Source: a virus. Taken from it: a DNA stretch of 35,890 nt. Shown here piece by piece: positions 16,455 to 25,072 of this stretch (position 1 is the first letter of the stretch; each line of letters opens with the position of its first letter). The notes beneath the pieces are model-generated. The model ran no database searches. It had not been told where the DNA came from and saw nothing but the letters and a program-made list of their open reading frames with translations. Location: positions 1 to 35,890 of IMG/VR virus record IMGVR_UViG_3300007734_000920; one strand, 5' to 3'. The position numbers and the translations under genes were made by a program.

Positions 16455-18719
16455 TCAACTGTAAACTTTGGGATCGCCAGCAGCCATGCTCATGAAGTCC
16501 AATTGACTTTCTGCGTCAGTGCCTGCTGTTTCAGCTTCAATTTGTTTGGCCTTGACGTCTGACAGGTTGGCATCTGCCAGTGCTTTCTTGTCTGCTGGTG
16601 ACGGCTCACGGTTTTTAGCAGCTTCTTGTGCCTGCGAGATCATGGTCATGACTTCATCATCGCTTGGCAAGTAGGTGTTGCAGTCTTTCACGCCCAGTTG
16701 ATACAGTGTGTCTTCGTAGGGCTTTTTGACTTTCTTGAATATCTCTGGTGTGAGTGTGCCAGAACCAACCATGGCCTGCACTGTGCTGTACAATTCCATC
16801 TGGCACTTCTGAATGATCTGTGTGCGTGCCAGGGCGTTTTCTTCACTCATCATGCCCAGTGCCAATTCAATATGCACCTGATGACGATCACAGAAGTTCA
16901 TGTCGTCCCAGGCCAGGAAGTCAAGAAACTCTGGCTGCTTGTCTGGGTGACTGGCCTGTGCCAATTTCTTAACACCATAGTCATCACCGTATTGAATCAA
17001 GGTACGCCAGGTCAGCCACAAGGCTTCTTTAAGACCTTCGGCACAATTGCGCACAGTGTTGTCTTGAATGATCTGATTGGGTGTGAGAGCCATCTGCAGT
17101 TTGATGCCTGAGTTGCCAGGTGCCATGACTTCTGGGTTGAACACATCTGTTGGTGTGGTCATGCCAATCATGCTCATGGTATCCTGTTGAATACGCTGCA
17201 TGGCCACTTCCAGGAACTGCAGATTGCCTGATGGTGGTGGCACTGGATACACATCTGTGGCAGGATCAAATTTTGAATCCAGAATAAAGATGGCAGCTTC
17301 GCCATCCTGCAGCATTTCAAAGTCCAGCTTGTCAGGTTTCACACCCAATCTTGGCGTTGCTGTCAACAGGCCCAGCTGGATCTCGGCTCTGGCAGCCGAT
17401 GTTGCGTATTCTTGCATGGGGATCACACTCTCACCAATGCTCATGCCATAGAAGTTGCCAGGCAAAGGTTTGGGACACATGTTGGCCACAGGAATAAACT
17501 CCACTTCCCTGGCTGAAATGATGTAGCTGCCTGAATAGATCAGTTCTACCAGTTCCAGTTCACCATCTCCGTCTATGTCATATCTGTTCCACACTGTGAC
17601 AATGGATATCTGTCGGCTGTCTGGATCCGCAGAACTGGCTGAACTTACTGGAATGCCCATGACCGGCACTGAGTCCCTGGCATGTATGGCCAAGTTGTTC
17701 AGCACACTTCCGGCTTGATATGCACCATTCATGTTGTATTCAGCGTGGCGGCGGAATTCGTCCAGGTCAATGCCCGGATACAGGTCCACGGCTTCTTGAA
17801 TGCTCATGGGGTCATAGTAACCGCAGAAAGGTTGGTCTCGCATTTCAGTCACTGTGGGATCACAGATCCAGTAGTGTTGTGCAATGGGGTGGAATTTGAT
17901 ATTGATTGAATAACCGGTCAATTTGTATCGGGCCGAGTATATGGTGTTGCGTGTGATAGCATCTGTCAGCACAGTCTGCTGCGAGTCTGCTGAAGCTTGT
18001 GCAGGATCTGTGGGTTCAGTCTCTTGGTCCGGATCCTGCTGCAGGTTTTTTACAAACTCATCCAGGCGGCCTTGTGTGACAGCATCAGCAGCAGGGCCCA
18101 GATTCTGTTGTATCTCACTCATGGCCTTTTCCAGATCCACTGTGGTCTTGCGACGACTCTGACGCAGAGCAGTGAGTCCTGCGTCTGCTGCCTGTTGTTC
18201 AAATGCCATCAGTTGATCTGCTGTGCCTTCTGTTGTGACGTAACGTACCACAGGTTCTCGAATGGGTTTGATCATCATCATGCCATTTTTGTGCATGGCA
18301 GCATCCATCACCCAGCGTTCCATGACAAAGTGCGGGTCGTTCATTTGGTTCACAACCTTTGAAACCATGTCAGTGGCTTGTTTGGCAGCTGCTTCGTCCG
18401 GTTCACCATCGGCCACAAACTCAAAGTTCACTTCACCATTGGGCACCAGGCCTTTGGTGATCACAGCAGTGGCATAATCCACTGCGGGTTTTACTGACGG
18501 GTGAATATAATCTATGCCGTTAACGGGTGCTGTGCTGTCGGTCACTGCCAGCACCAGATAGTGATAATCTGTTGCTCGGTTCACAGCGTTTTTGGTGCCC
18601 AGATAACGTAGATAGCTGGCCATCTTCACGTCCATCTGATTCTTCATTCTAACAAATCGACTGTTTATTACTTTGGACTGATTGATGCTGTCGATTGGCA
18701 CATTTTTAATATCTAACAT
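16455..18719 (-). CDS. Portal protein
   Basis: A protein of 754 residues, in the range of large podovirus portals. Features include a wing/stem region around KFHPIAQHYWICDPTVTE, an acidic insert with DPDQETEPTDP (about 230-245), MCPKPLPGNFYGMSIGESVI (about 415-435), and a long helical C-terminus (VMTMISQAQEAAKNREPSP, then KQIEAETAGTDAES) that could form a barrel. It follows TerL and precedes the scaffold, the usual order. The Shine-Dalgarno AGGA is 8 nt before the ATG, and a CTAAATA motif is 21 nt upstream. It forms the 12-mer DNA channel at one vertex. Confidence 0.85.
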   Translation of the reverse strand: MLDIKNVPIDSINQSKVINSRFVRMKNQMDVKMASYLRYLGTKNAVNRATDYHYLVLAVTDSTAPVNGIDYIHPSVKPAVDYATAVITKGLVPNGEVNFEFVADGEPDEAAAKQATDMVSKVVNQMNDPHFVMERWVMDAAMHKNGMMMIKPIREPVVRYVTTEGTADQLMAFEQQAADAGLTALRQSRRKTTVDLEKAMSEIQQNLGPAADAVTQGRLDEFVKNLQQDPDQETEPTDPAQASADSQQTVLTDAITRNTIYSARYKLTGYSINIKFHPIAQHYWICDPTVTEMRDQPFCGYYDPMSIQEAVDLYPGIDLDEFRRHAEYNMNGAYQAGSVLNNLAIHARDSVPVMGIPVSSASSADPDSRQISIVTVWNRYDIDGDGELELVELIYSGSYIISAREVEFIPVANMCPKPLPGNFYGMSIGESVIPMQEYATSAARAEIQLGLLTATPRLGVKPDKLDFEMLQDGEAAIFILDSKFDPATDVYPVPPPSGNLQFLEVAMQRIQQDTMSMIGMTTPTDVFNPEVMAPGNSGIKLQMALTPNQIIQDNTVRNCAEGLKEALWLTWRTLIQYGDDYGVKKLAQASHPDKQPEFLDFLAWDDMNFCDRHQVHIELALGMMSEENALARTQIIQKCQMELYSTVQAMVGSGTLTPEIFKKVKKPYEDTLYQLGVKDCNTYLPSDDEVMTMISQAQEAAKNREPSPADKKALADANLSDVKAKQIEAETAGTDAESQLDFMSMAAGDPKVYS

Positions 18720-18740
18720 TGGTGGATTCCTGACTTGAGA

Positions 18741-18747
18741 TATTTAG
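18741..18747 (-). promoter_or_regulatory. CTAAATA late-promoter-like motif before portal
   Basis: The minus strand reads TCGCTAAATATCTC. The gap from the motif to the portal ATG is 21 nt, the same as at three other genes within one base. Confidence 0.65.
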
Positions 18748-18774
18748 CGAGTGAGTGGAAACGGCGGTGATGCG

Positions 18775-18990
18775 TCACGGCCCTGGTGATCTTTCAAAAC
18801 CATCCCAGCGTAGCAAGAATGCTGTTTTTTCTGCTGTGGAGTCGGGCCATATGCGATCAGCAAACTCACGCACAGTGCAAGGTCGTCCGGCAAACATCCA
18901 GGTTGGCCAACCAGGATGTAGCGGTAGTCCCAGGCTGCTGACAGGTGCTTGTCCTTGTGGCCATTGGTTCCAGGCTGTTGGTTGTGTCAT
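18775..18990 (-). CDS. Small protein coupled to the second methyltransferase, unknown
   Basis: A protein of 71 residues, rich in Trp and Pro in its first half (LGLPLHPGWPTWMFAGRPCT) with a charged C-terminal half (REFADRIWPDSTAEKTAFLL). No membrane segment. Its ATG overlaps the stop of the upstream methyltransferase (ATG 18990-18988, TGA 18989-18987), so it is translationally coupled. It closes the packaging operon ahead of the portal promoter motif. No family recognised. Confidence 0.65.
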   Translation of the reverse strand: MTQPTAWNQWPQGQAPVSSLGLPLHPGWPTWMFAGRPCTVREFADRIWPDSTAEKTAFLLRWDGFERSPGP

Positions 18991-19745
18991 AGCATTCTCT
19001 TGTGTATTAGATTGCAGTAGTCAGCATCTATTTCGGTGCCCACACTGCTGAATCCCAACTGTTCAGCTGCCCATAGTGTTGTGCCAGCACCTGCAAAAGG
19101 ATCATATATCACACTGGTTGCATCTGCCCAGGTTTGTAATTGGTCCAGGGCCAGTTGTTCTGGCATGAGTGCAGGATGTTGACTCAACTGTTTGTTCTGG
19201 GTGGTATGACCTCCACCAATGGTATATTCAAACACATTGCGTAATTTGGTTTGAGCATTGCGTGGAGTTTTCTTGTATGTCAGCGTGCCATCTTGACCAC
19301 GATACTTCATCAGAGCCACACCAGAATACTTGGCATTGACCAGGATGGGATTGAACACTCGAGGCAGGTGTTTTGACAACACAAACAAGTATTCCCAGGC
19401 CTGATGATATCTGCGTGTGCGAACATTGGTTGGCATGGGATTGCGTTTGACATAGATCATGGTGTCATGCAAGCGTAATCCAAGACTGATAAAATGCAGG
19501 GCTTGCCGCATGCTGGTTCCTGACTCTGATCCATTCACTGTGGCATCTGCTGCATTCCAAACTATAACTCCACCAGGTGCCAACAATCTCACCAGTTCAC
19601 ATGCTGTGCTTTCAAAATCAAATGTGTATCCATTGTAGTGGCGAATGTTGTCATATGGTGGTGAAGTCAGCACACAGTCTACTGACTGATCTGGTTGTGT
19701 GGCCATCCAGGCCACACAGTCTTGTTGGTGCAGTTGGTAGGTCAT
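18987..19745 (-). CDS. DNA methyltransferase, beta class, SPPY type (N4-cytosine or N6-adenine)
   Basis: A protein of 252 residues. Motif IV TSPPYDN is at 27-33 and the AdoMet-binding motif I DPFAGAGTT at 214-222, with HPALMPEQLA (189-198) before it. The catalytic motif precedes the AdoMet motif, which defines the beta group. SPPY is most often seen in N4-cytosine enzymes, although N6-adenine members exist. No restriction partner is visible, so it is an orphan enzyme, probably protecting phage DNA. It overlaps TerL by ATGA. Confidence 0.9.
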   Translation of the reverse strand: MTYQLHQQDCVAWMATQPDQSVDCVLTSPPYDNIRHYNGYTFDFESTACELVRLLAPGGVIVWNAADATVNGSESGTSMRQALHFISLGLRLHDTMIYVKRNPMPTNVRTRRYHQAWEYLFVLSKHLPRVFNPILVNAKYSGVALMKYRGQDGTLTYKKTPRNAQTKLRNVFEYTIGGGHTTQNKQLSQHPALMPEQLALDQLQTWADATSVIYDPFAGAGTTLWAAEQLGFSSVGTEIDADYCNLIHKRML

Positions 19746-21349
19746 TGTGCTGAATAGGATCGCTTCCAGGACGGCCGGGATGACTCATCTCGCCGCACAT
19801 ATCTATCTCGCTGTGCTGCCATGCGTTGTTGTGGTGTTCTGTTGTCCCAGGGTTCGGCCAGTCCGTTTAGACAACCCAGGATGGCATATCTTGCACTGTC
19901 AATACAGTCGTCTGGATCACTGAAGCGGCCTTGTGAGTCCACATAGTAATTTTGTGCTTCTCTCAAGAAGTCCACACAGTTTTCATTGATCATGAGACTG
20001 CCCACTTCCAGCATCTGCCGCATTTGATTGATGCCATAACTCTTGTGATTGGTCACACGTCCTTCCGAGTCCGGGGGATTCATAATGGCCCGTGAATACA
20101 CGTTGAGTTCATATGATTCAAACAGTTCTCTTATGCTGCTGGCACTCATGGTGTAGCGTCCTGGCGAACTGGCGTCAGCAGGCAGCACTATGGGTGTGCC
20201 AAACACTTCGGGTCTAAGCAGATGACTCACATACTGTGTGGGCACAGCTTCTTCCACACCCTGCACCACAATCTGTCGGTGCAGCCAGGCTGTCTTTTCG
20301 TATGGATCCCAGTACACAAGACTGATCACTGTTTTGTCATTGACCAGTCCCAGGTCCAGAGCAATGATTCGGTGTATGTTGGGCTGAGTTCTAAAGTCAA
20401 TTGAACCTGACTTATATGTGGGCCATTCTCGGATCTGGAACACAGCACCTTTGCCTTGTATGGGTTTGCCTTGCATGCGTGCTTCACGTTCATGTGGCAG
20501 GTAATCTCGCTCCAGTTGATCTCTTGTGCTTTGCAACAGGAATGGTTCACCCCAGGGATCATATTCTGGCACGTCGGTCCAGGCCACTCGCACATAGTCG
20601 TAGCCGGTCTCTCGATTCCAGAACTTTGATACCAGACCATTCAGACCCTTGAGTGGTGTGAATGAACACATGACCATGCCTTGTGTGGTGGCAGTCCTGG
20701 TCACAATCTCACTGAAGAAGTCATCAGGTGGTTGTTCATCAAACACAGCCAGGTTCAGTTTGAATCCTTGCAACTGTCGCACTTCTTGAGTGTAGTTGGC
20801 AAACAACAGATAGCTTTTGCCACCGCTGGAGTGCAGCACTTCCACACCAATGGCGTTGGCACCATCACCACGCATGGTGTCAGGCACAATGGCGCTTCTG
20901 GGTATGGCTCCTGTGCCCAGTTGATCTTTCAGTTTGATATCTGGTGTGCCCAGCAGTTCGTTCTGCAGCACCAGGGCCACTTGACTCCAGCCTTCACCGG
21001 CCACCATCACAGTGATGCTGTGATCAAACCTGTGACCGGCCCACCAGTCTGGATATGCTCCTGTGAGATGATAGGCTGTTTCATAACAGGTGCTCACAGT
21101 CTTGCCAATTCGGTTGGCTGCCAGAATGCCACGACGGTCTGTTTTGGTCTGAAAGAAACTCCGTTGATGTTCGAATGGTCGGAAGTACTTGAGAGCATTG
21201 TACCGCATGTCGTCACTCACAGCAATGGTCAATTCTTCCAGGCGTTGTTGTGCATCTGTTGTGAGACTGGGCCAGGCATGTGGGTCAATGTCATGAGCGT
21301 CCATCACCCAGCGCAGGGCTCGACGCATGAGCACAATGGGATCAATCAT
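19742..21349 (-). CDS. terL: Terminase large subunit
   Basis: A protein of 535 residues. The ATPase domain has FEHQRSFF (59-66, adenine-binding Gln), Walker A AANRIGKT (77-84), Walker B LAVFDEQ with catalytic E205, and a coupling motif SFTPLKG (229-235). The nuclease domain has IIALDLGL with D332 and DPDDCIDSARYAI (478-490), whose Asp residues complete the metal site. It pumps DNA into the procapsid through the portal and cuts concatemers. ATGA overlaps with both flanking methyltransferase genes tie their expression. The sequence type cannot be used here to tell headful from cos packaging. Confidence 0.95.
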   Translation of the reverse strand: MIDPIVLMRRALRWVMDAHDIDPHAWPSLTTDAQQRLEELTIAVSDDMRYNALKYFRPFEHQRSFFQTKTDRRGILAANRIGKTVSTCYETAYHLTGAYPDWWAGHRFDHSITVMVAGEGWSQVALVLQNELLGTPDIKLKDQLGTGAIPRSAIVPDTMRGDGANAIGVEVLHSSGGKSYLLFANYTQEVRQLQGFKLNLAVFDEQPPDDFFSEIVTRTATTQGMVMCSFTPLKGLNGLVSKFWNRETGYDYVRVAWTDVPEYDPWGEPFLLQSTRDQLERDYLPHEREARMQGKPIQGKGAVFQIREWPTYKSGSIDFRTQPNIHRIIALDLGLVNDKTVISLVYWDPYEKTAWLHRQIVVQGVEEAVPTQYVSHLLRPEVFGTPIVLPADASSPGRYTMSASSIRELFESYELNVYSRAIMNPPDSEGRVTNHKSYGINQMRQMLEVGSLMINENCVDFLREAQNYYVDSQGRFSDPDDCIDSARYAILGCLNGLAEPWDNRTPQQRMAAQRDRYVRRDESSRPSWKRSYSAQ

Positions 21350-22347
21350 GTAAACAAGCCTGTGGCCTGTAATGGATGAGTGTGAGCATACCAGGCCCGA
21401 ATACGCTGCCGGGCTATGGCCACATAATTCTCATCCAGTTCGCAGCCGATGTAAGGATGATCCAGTTCCACTGCGGCACAGCCTGTGGATCCGGATCCCA
21501 GGAATGGATCCAGCACGGTGCCACCGGGCGGTGTGATCAGTTGAATCAGATACTTCATGAGAGCAATGGGCTTGACGGTAGGGTGGTTGTTATCTACTTG
21601 TTCTTCAATATGTCGTTCCCGGCGGCTGACCTTGGGGCAGTAGAAATACTTTTGATAGAGTGGAATCTCGCCTATGACATTTGACGGGAAGCGGCCACCT
21701 TCTGCCAGAGACCATTTGGGAACATCTTTGTTTATTTTGGTGCCAGTGCCAGGACCATCTACATTATTTTCAGCATTGAACTTATTAAATGTGTTATTAT
21801 TTCCAGCACCACAAATGATAACATCGTCTGTGGGAATACGAGTGGCATCAATGTTCAAGGCACCTGTACCGTGAGTCAGACAGTTGCGAGCAATGCTGTG
21901 GCCTTTGACAAAGGGCTTGCGGGCCAACACTATGGGTTCGTGGGCGGGCTTGAGTTGTGTGCCCCAACCTGCCCAATCGTTTGGATCTGAATTCTTTTCA
22001 CTGCGTTGGATGCTACGACCAATGTCTTGTGATTTGGGAAAGCCCGAACTGTAAATCCACATGATCTGATCACGGATCTCAAAGCCTGCCTGCTCCAGGG
22101 TGATGGCCAGGTGGTGATAGGTTCGTGCGGCACTGAACGCCAAGATATGACCACCCGGCTTGAGCACTCTCAAACACTGTTGATATGTTTCCAGTGCACC
22201 TGTGTTCACATCCCATGCTTTGCCCAGAAAGTCAATGCCGTAGGGTGGATCAGTCACAATGGCGTGTATGCTCGAGTCGGGTATGGTCAGCAGGGTCGCA
22301 CGATTGTCCCCGTGTAAGATTTGATCAGTCACTGACGGGCCAGTCAT
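21346..22347 (-). CDS. DNA methyltransferase, beta class, DPPY type
   Basis: A protein of 333 residues from the chosen start, where GAGG lies 6 nt before ATG 22347. An in-frame ATG 12 bases upstream has a poorer site. Motif IV TDPPYG is at 32-37, HPTVKP at 255-260, and AdoMet motif I DPFLGSGST at 280-288. The order IV then I marks the beta class, and DPPY with HPTVKP is common in N6-adenine enzymes. The region 150-240 between them (GALNIDATRIP, GGRFPSNVIG) is the target recognition part. The 5' end overlaps the previous gene by 23 bases and the 3' end overlaps TerL by ATGA. Confidence 0.9.
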   Translation of the reverse strand: MTGPSVTDQILHGDNRATLLTIPDSSIHAIVTDPPYGIDFLGKAWDVNTGALETYQQCLRVLKPGGHILAFSAARTYHHLAITLEQAGFEIRDQIMWIYSSGFPKSQDIGRSIQRSEKNSDPNDWAGWGTQLKPAHEPIVLARKPFVKGHSIARNCLTHGTGALNIDATRIPTDDVIICGAGNNNTFNKFNAENNVDGPGTGTKINKDVPKWSLAEGGRFPSNVIGEIPLYQKYFYCPKVSRRERHIEEQVDNNHPTVKPIALMKYLIQLITPPGGTVLDPFLGSGSTGCAAVELDHPYIGCELDENYVAIARQRIRAWYAHTHPLQATGLFT

Positions 22348-22639
22348 GATGCACCTCATTCAAGTGCTTGAGACTCATGGCAAGATTCAAGATGTCTTCA
22401 GAGCTGGCTGTCCAGGTGTCTGGTCTGGCAAGATCAGTGCCTGTGGGTTTGGTCAGGCAGGCCTGCAGGCGTTCACTGACCAGTCTCATGTGGTGCTCCA
22501 CCTGGCCAGGGAATCTGATCACAAAGGCCTCGCGGTTCACTGCCATGACCTTTTGCATGATTTTCACATCTGACACTCGCTGTGTTTCAGCTGCGTTGTG
22601 TGTGTGTCCGTCTCTCAAGCCTGGTGACACTGTGTTCAA
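22325..22639 (-). CDS. Small helical protein, likely TTG start, unknown
   Basis: The frame is longer, but the part before 22639 lies inside the upstream gene. TTG at 22639-22637 overlaps the upstream TGA (TTGA) and has GGGAG 8 nt before it, so I prefer it. A GTG at 22630 is the alternative. The product is about 104 residues, with helical stretches (VEHHMRLVSERLQACLTK, SEDILNLAMSLKHLNEVHHD). No known motif. It sits in the packaging operon and is coupled to both neighbours. Confidence 0.6.
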   Translation of the reverse strand: MNTVSPGLRDGHTHNAAETQRVSDVKIMQKVMAVNREAFVIRFPGQVEHHMRLVSERLQACLTKPTGTDLARPDTWTASSEDILNLAMSLKHLNEVHHDWPVSD

Positions 22640-23460
22640 TCTGCAATCTCCCAGGGGTTGATGGCTGCCTTGTGGTCCAGGCTCACAAAGTCTCGGTCCA
22701 CATACTTGATCCATTGATTGGTTCGGTTGTAGCGAAAGGTCTGCAGCATGGCCTTGAGCCGTCGTCCAATGGGAGTAAATGTGCCGTCATTGCGCTGCAC
22801 AATCTGTTCACCTGTGCGTGGATCCACCCAGCGTATGATTTCTGGACGAACCTTGCCCCACTTGTCTATCTTCTCACCATATGGTCTTGGTTCAATGGGA
22901 CCAATCACTTCATAGGTGATCATGCCTGACTTGTACTTGCGAAACATGCAGTGCATCTTGCGACCTTGGGAGTGATACTCAGCATCCGAATGTGGCACAA
23001 ATGCTGTGTAGAATTCGTTCTGCAATTGACTGCGATCTGGAATGCCAGCATCTGCTGACGGAACTGGCTGCATGGGATCTTCCGGCACAAGGTCTGTCTT
23101 GTCCAGGTAAGGGTTGTCTCGTCCCACATACTTTGCTTCCACATTCACACCGTTCAGTGTGTCCAGGGCCACTTGATACTTCAATCGGTTGGCACGGCCC
23201 TTGAGTGTGAGCACAATGCCTGTTTCGTCGTACACAAAGCGTTCCAGGTCTCGGGCTGTGGGAAAGTCTGTCATGAGTCCTTCAAGATCAAACTCTCGTT
23301 CTACCTGGACTGGTTCTGCTGGCCGGCGCGGTCTGGCACGTGTGTGGCCTGGCACAGGTTCTACAGGTGTTGTGAGCACTGTGAGATCTTCAGCTGCTGG
23401 CTCCCAGGGACTGGGTTCCACAACTGGTGCGGGTCTGGGGGTGATGGTGCGTTTGTTCAT
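22636..23460 (-). CDS. Unknown protein at the head of the packaging operon
   Basis: A protein of 274 residues from ATG 23460, chosen because AAAGGA lies a few bases upstream. An earlier in-frame ATG at 23475 lacks a site. Residues 5-55 are Pro-rich and probably disordered. Then come DLEGLMTDFPTARDLERFVY (about 60-80), TLKGRANRLKYQVALDTLNG (about 85-105), and a C-terminal RNDGTFTPIGRRLKAMLQTF. The basic helices suggest nucleic acid or capsid contact. No family recognised. Confidence 0.7.
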   Translation of the reverse strand: MNKRTITPRPAPVVEPSPWEPAAEDLTVLTTPVEPVPGHTRARPRRPAEPVQVEREFDLEGLMTDFPTARDLERFVYDETGIVLTLKGRANRLKYQVALDTLNGVNVEAKYVGRDNPYLDKTDLVPEDPMQPVPSADAGIPDRSQLQNEFYTAFVPHSDAEYHSQGRKMHCMFRKYKSGMITYEVIGPIEPRPYGEKIDKWGKVRPEIIRWVDPRTGEQIVQRNDGTFTPIGRRLKAMLQTFRYNRTNQWIKYVDRDFVSLDHKAAINPWEIAD

Positions 23461-23486
23461 AACATATCCTTTCATAACAAATCAAT

Positions 23487-23516
23487 AGCACTGGCCACAC
23501 AGTGTGGCACAGTGCT
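23487..23516 (-). other. Strong intergenic hairpin before the packaging operon
   Basis: On the plus strand AGCACTG (23487-23493) pairs with CAGTGCT (23510-23516), and GCCACA (23494-23499) pairs with TGTGGC (23503-23508). The loop is CAG and there is a single bulged A at 23509, giving 13 pairs. It lies 9 nt after the stop of the gene ending at 23525. The T content after it on the minus strand is modest (ATTGATTTGTT), so it could be a weak terminator, an RNase processing site or an mRNA 3'-end protector. Confidence 0.7.
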
Positions 23517-23524
23517 GGGGTGGT

Positions 23525-23848
23525 TCAATCGCTTGAACTGGCTCCGGCTGCACCCCTGCGGGCTGCTGAAGACTTTTGTGGTGCTGCATTGCCTCGGGTA
23601 GGACCACGTCCCACATTGACCCGGGCCTTGACAGGTTCCACTGACGGGTCTCTCACACTCCGCATGCCGTTGCCTCTGCGTGCCACAGCGTCTGTGATCA
23701 TGTTGGCAAGGTCGGCCTTTTCACTGCCGCTGCGGGACTTTTCACTCATGAAGTCCGCACGTTTGGTTCCTGTGCTGGCATTGCCAGTGGTAGGACCACG
23801 TGACTGGTTGATGGGTTTTGACTGCATGTTCTTGGTTGTGATTCTCAT
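23525..23848 (-). CDS. Small basic protein with two RGPTxGN motifs
   Basis: A protein of 107 residues, starting at ATG 23848-23846, coupled to the previous gene by TAATG. AGGAG lies 7 nt before it. It is highly basic and rich in Ser, Gly, Ala and Arg. The motif RGPTTGN occurs near residue 15 and RGPTRGN near 85. Between them lies a short helical segment (SEKSRSGSEKADLANMITDA). Another copy of the motif is in the gene at 24208-24678. The composition suggests an unstructured virion or DNA-binding protein. No function assigned. Confidence 0.7.
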   Translation of the reverse strand: MRITTKNMQSKPINQSRGPTTGNASTGTKRADFMSEKSRSGSEKADLANMITDAVARRGNGMRSVRDPSVEPVKARVNVGRGPTRGNAAPQKSSAARRGAAGASSSD

Positions 23849-24198
23849 TATAACACTCCTGGGGTGATGTAAACATTGCCAGTGGCGGTCACACCTGCCA
23901 CGCTGACATAAAGGTTGCCTTGAATGTACGGCACTTGTGGCAGACGGATCATTGCTGTGCCACCTGCCAGGATCACCACACCCAGGCCATTGGCACCAGA
24001 TGTGGGCACAATGGCATTGTGGTCCAGTGCGTCGAAACTGGTGCTGACCACTACCACATTGGCAGTGTCTGGGTTTGAACAAAACAGCACATTGGGCAGG
24101 CCTGCGGATCCTGGTTCAATGGTTATGGCAGTGTCAGATGAATCGTCTGTGTATGGTGCCTTGATACTGGCACCCACGGGAGTGAATGGTACGCTCAT
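23848..24198 (-). CDS. Small beta-structured virion protein, possibly a head decoration protein
   Basis: A protein of 116 residues, Val/Thr/Gly/Ala-rich, with alternating beta stretches (ANVVVVSTSFDA, GLGVVILAGGTAMIRLPQ, GNLYVSVAGVTATGNVYITP). Such small all-beta proteins near capsid genes are often head decoration or fibre proteins. The start has AAAGGA 5 nt upstream. It is flanked by two basic Gly/Ser-rich proteins that share a motif. The role is an inference from composition and context. Confidence 0.65.
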   Translation of the reverse strand: MSVPFTPVGASIKAPYTDDSSDTAITIEPGSAGLPNVLFCSNPDTANVVVVSTSFDALDHNAIVPTSGANGLGVVILAGGTAMIRLPQVPYIQGNLYVSVAGVTATGNVYITPGVL

Positions 24199-24207
24199 TG
24201 CGGTCCT

Positions 24208-24678
24208 TTAATATTGGCTCTTGGGACCACTGTTGAATGTGGTCTTGCCAGCAGAGGTGGCTGGAGTTCTGCTGCGGGTCACAGCACCGTAAGCAGTGCC
24301 GCCTGACTGTGCCACTCTGATTGAGTCTGGATTGGCAGGGTGTTTCACGGCAGTCATGCCCGAACCACGAACCTGACTGCCACGATTGATTGAATCACGC
24401 ACACTGCCTTGAGCTGGTAACTTTGGCAAGCTGGAGACTGGTGGGCATGTGTATGAGTCTTTGGTCACACTTGTCATGGCGCCAGGTTGTCCAGGTGTGT
24501 CACAACCTGTGTTGCCCACTGTGGGTCCGCGGCCTTTGTTGACCAGGCGGCCATCGTTGGCATGGCCTGACCACTGGTTCACATGCACACCTGCACGCAC
24601 ACTGCCAGAGCTTTCCCGACCAGCGCCATCAAAGGCCAAGCCGGTGTCCATTTGTGTTTTTGAGTTGGGTCTCATCAT
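24208..24678 (-). CDS. Gly/Ser-rich basic protein with one RGPTxGN motif
   Basis: A protein of 156 residues, basic, low in hydrophobic residues, with many Gly, Ser, Thr and Pro. It holds NKGRGPTVGNTG near residue 50, the same heptad as in the gene at 23525, and a repeated style (GSVRDSINRGSQVRGSG). The start has AAGGA 7 nt upstream, and a CTAAATA motif sits 22 nt upstream. Likely a small virion-associated or DNA-associated protein. No known family. Confidence 0.7.
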   Translation of the reverse strand: MMRPNSKTQMDTGLAFDGAGRESSGSVRAGVHVNQWSGHANDGRLVNKGRGPTVGNTGCDTPGQPGAMTSVTKDSYTCPPVSSLPKLPAQGSVRDSINRGSQVRGSGMTAVKHPANPDSIRVAQSGGTAYGAVTRSRTPATSAGKTTFNSGPKSQY

Positions 24679-24699
24679 TTTGTTTTCCTTGTGTTGTGA

Positions 24700-25068
24700 T
24701 TATTTAGTTGGGCTGGTAAGTTCATGTATCTTGGCCAGGGCAGCGGTAAAGGCTGCTGTCTTGGCCGCAACTTCATCCACACTGTTGATCACTTCTACTG
24801 AGGCCATGGTGGCCATGACCTTGTTCAAGATCAGGTTGTGGTACTTGGCTGCCAGGCCACGATCACCAGACCGTGATTCAATAAAGTCTTCAGCCAGCAT
24901 CTCTTGATAGGTGCGTCCACTCTGCTGTTCAATCTCATTCAAGAGACCAGCAATGGTCACCTTGTCAAGACTGCCTTTGGGACGGCCGGCACCTTTCCTG
25001 GCACCGCCGCGTGAGGAGATCTTGGGGCGGCCAGTTTTAGAATTTCTCTGAATCGTTTCCGTTTGCAT
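24700..25068 (-). CDS. Terminase small subunit (putative)
   Basis: A protein of 122 residues. The N-terminus is basic, with GRPK (13-16) and GGARKGAGRPKGSLDK (21-36), an AT-hook-like DNA-contact patch that is very common at the start of phage small terminases. The rest is helical (VTIAGLLNEIEQQSGRTYQE, AAKYHNLILNKVMATMA). Length fits. It is separated from TerL by seven genes, which is unusual but seen in other phages. It would bind the packaging site and load TerL. Confidence 0.55.
   Translation of the reverse strand: MQTETIQRNSKTGRPKISSRGGARKGAGRPKGSLDKVTIAGLLNEIEQQSGRTYQEMLAEDFIESRSGDRGLAAKYHNLILNKVMATMASVEVINSVDEVAAKTAAFTAALAKIHELTSPTK
24701..24707 (-). promoter_or_regulatory. CTAAATA late-promoter-like motif, overlapping a stop codon
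   Basis: The minus strand reads CAACTAAATAATC. The TAA inside it is the stop of the small-terminase-like gene. The gap to the next ATG (24678) is 22 nt. AAGGA lies within that leader. Confidence 0.6.
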
Positions 25069-25072
25069 GCAC

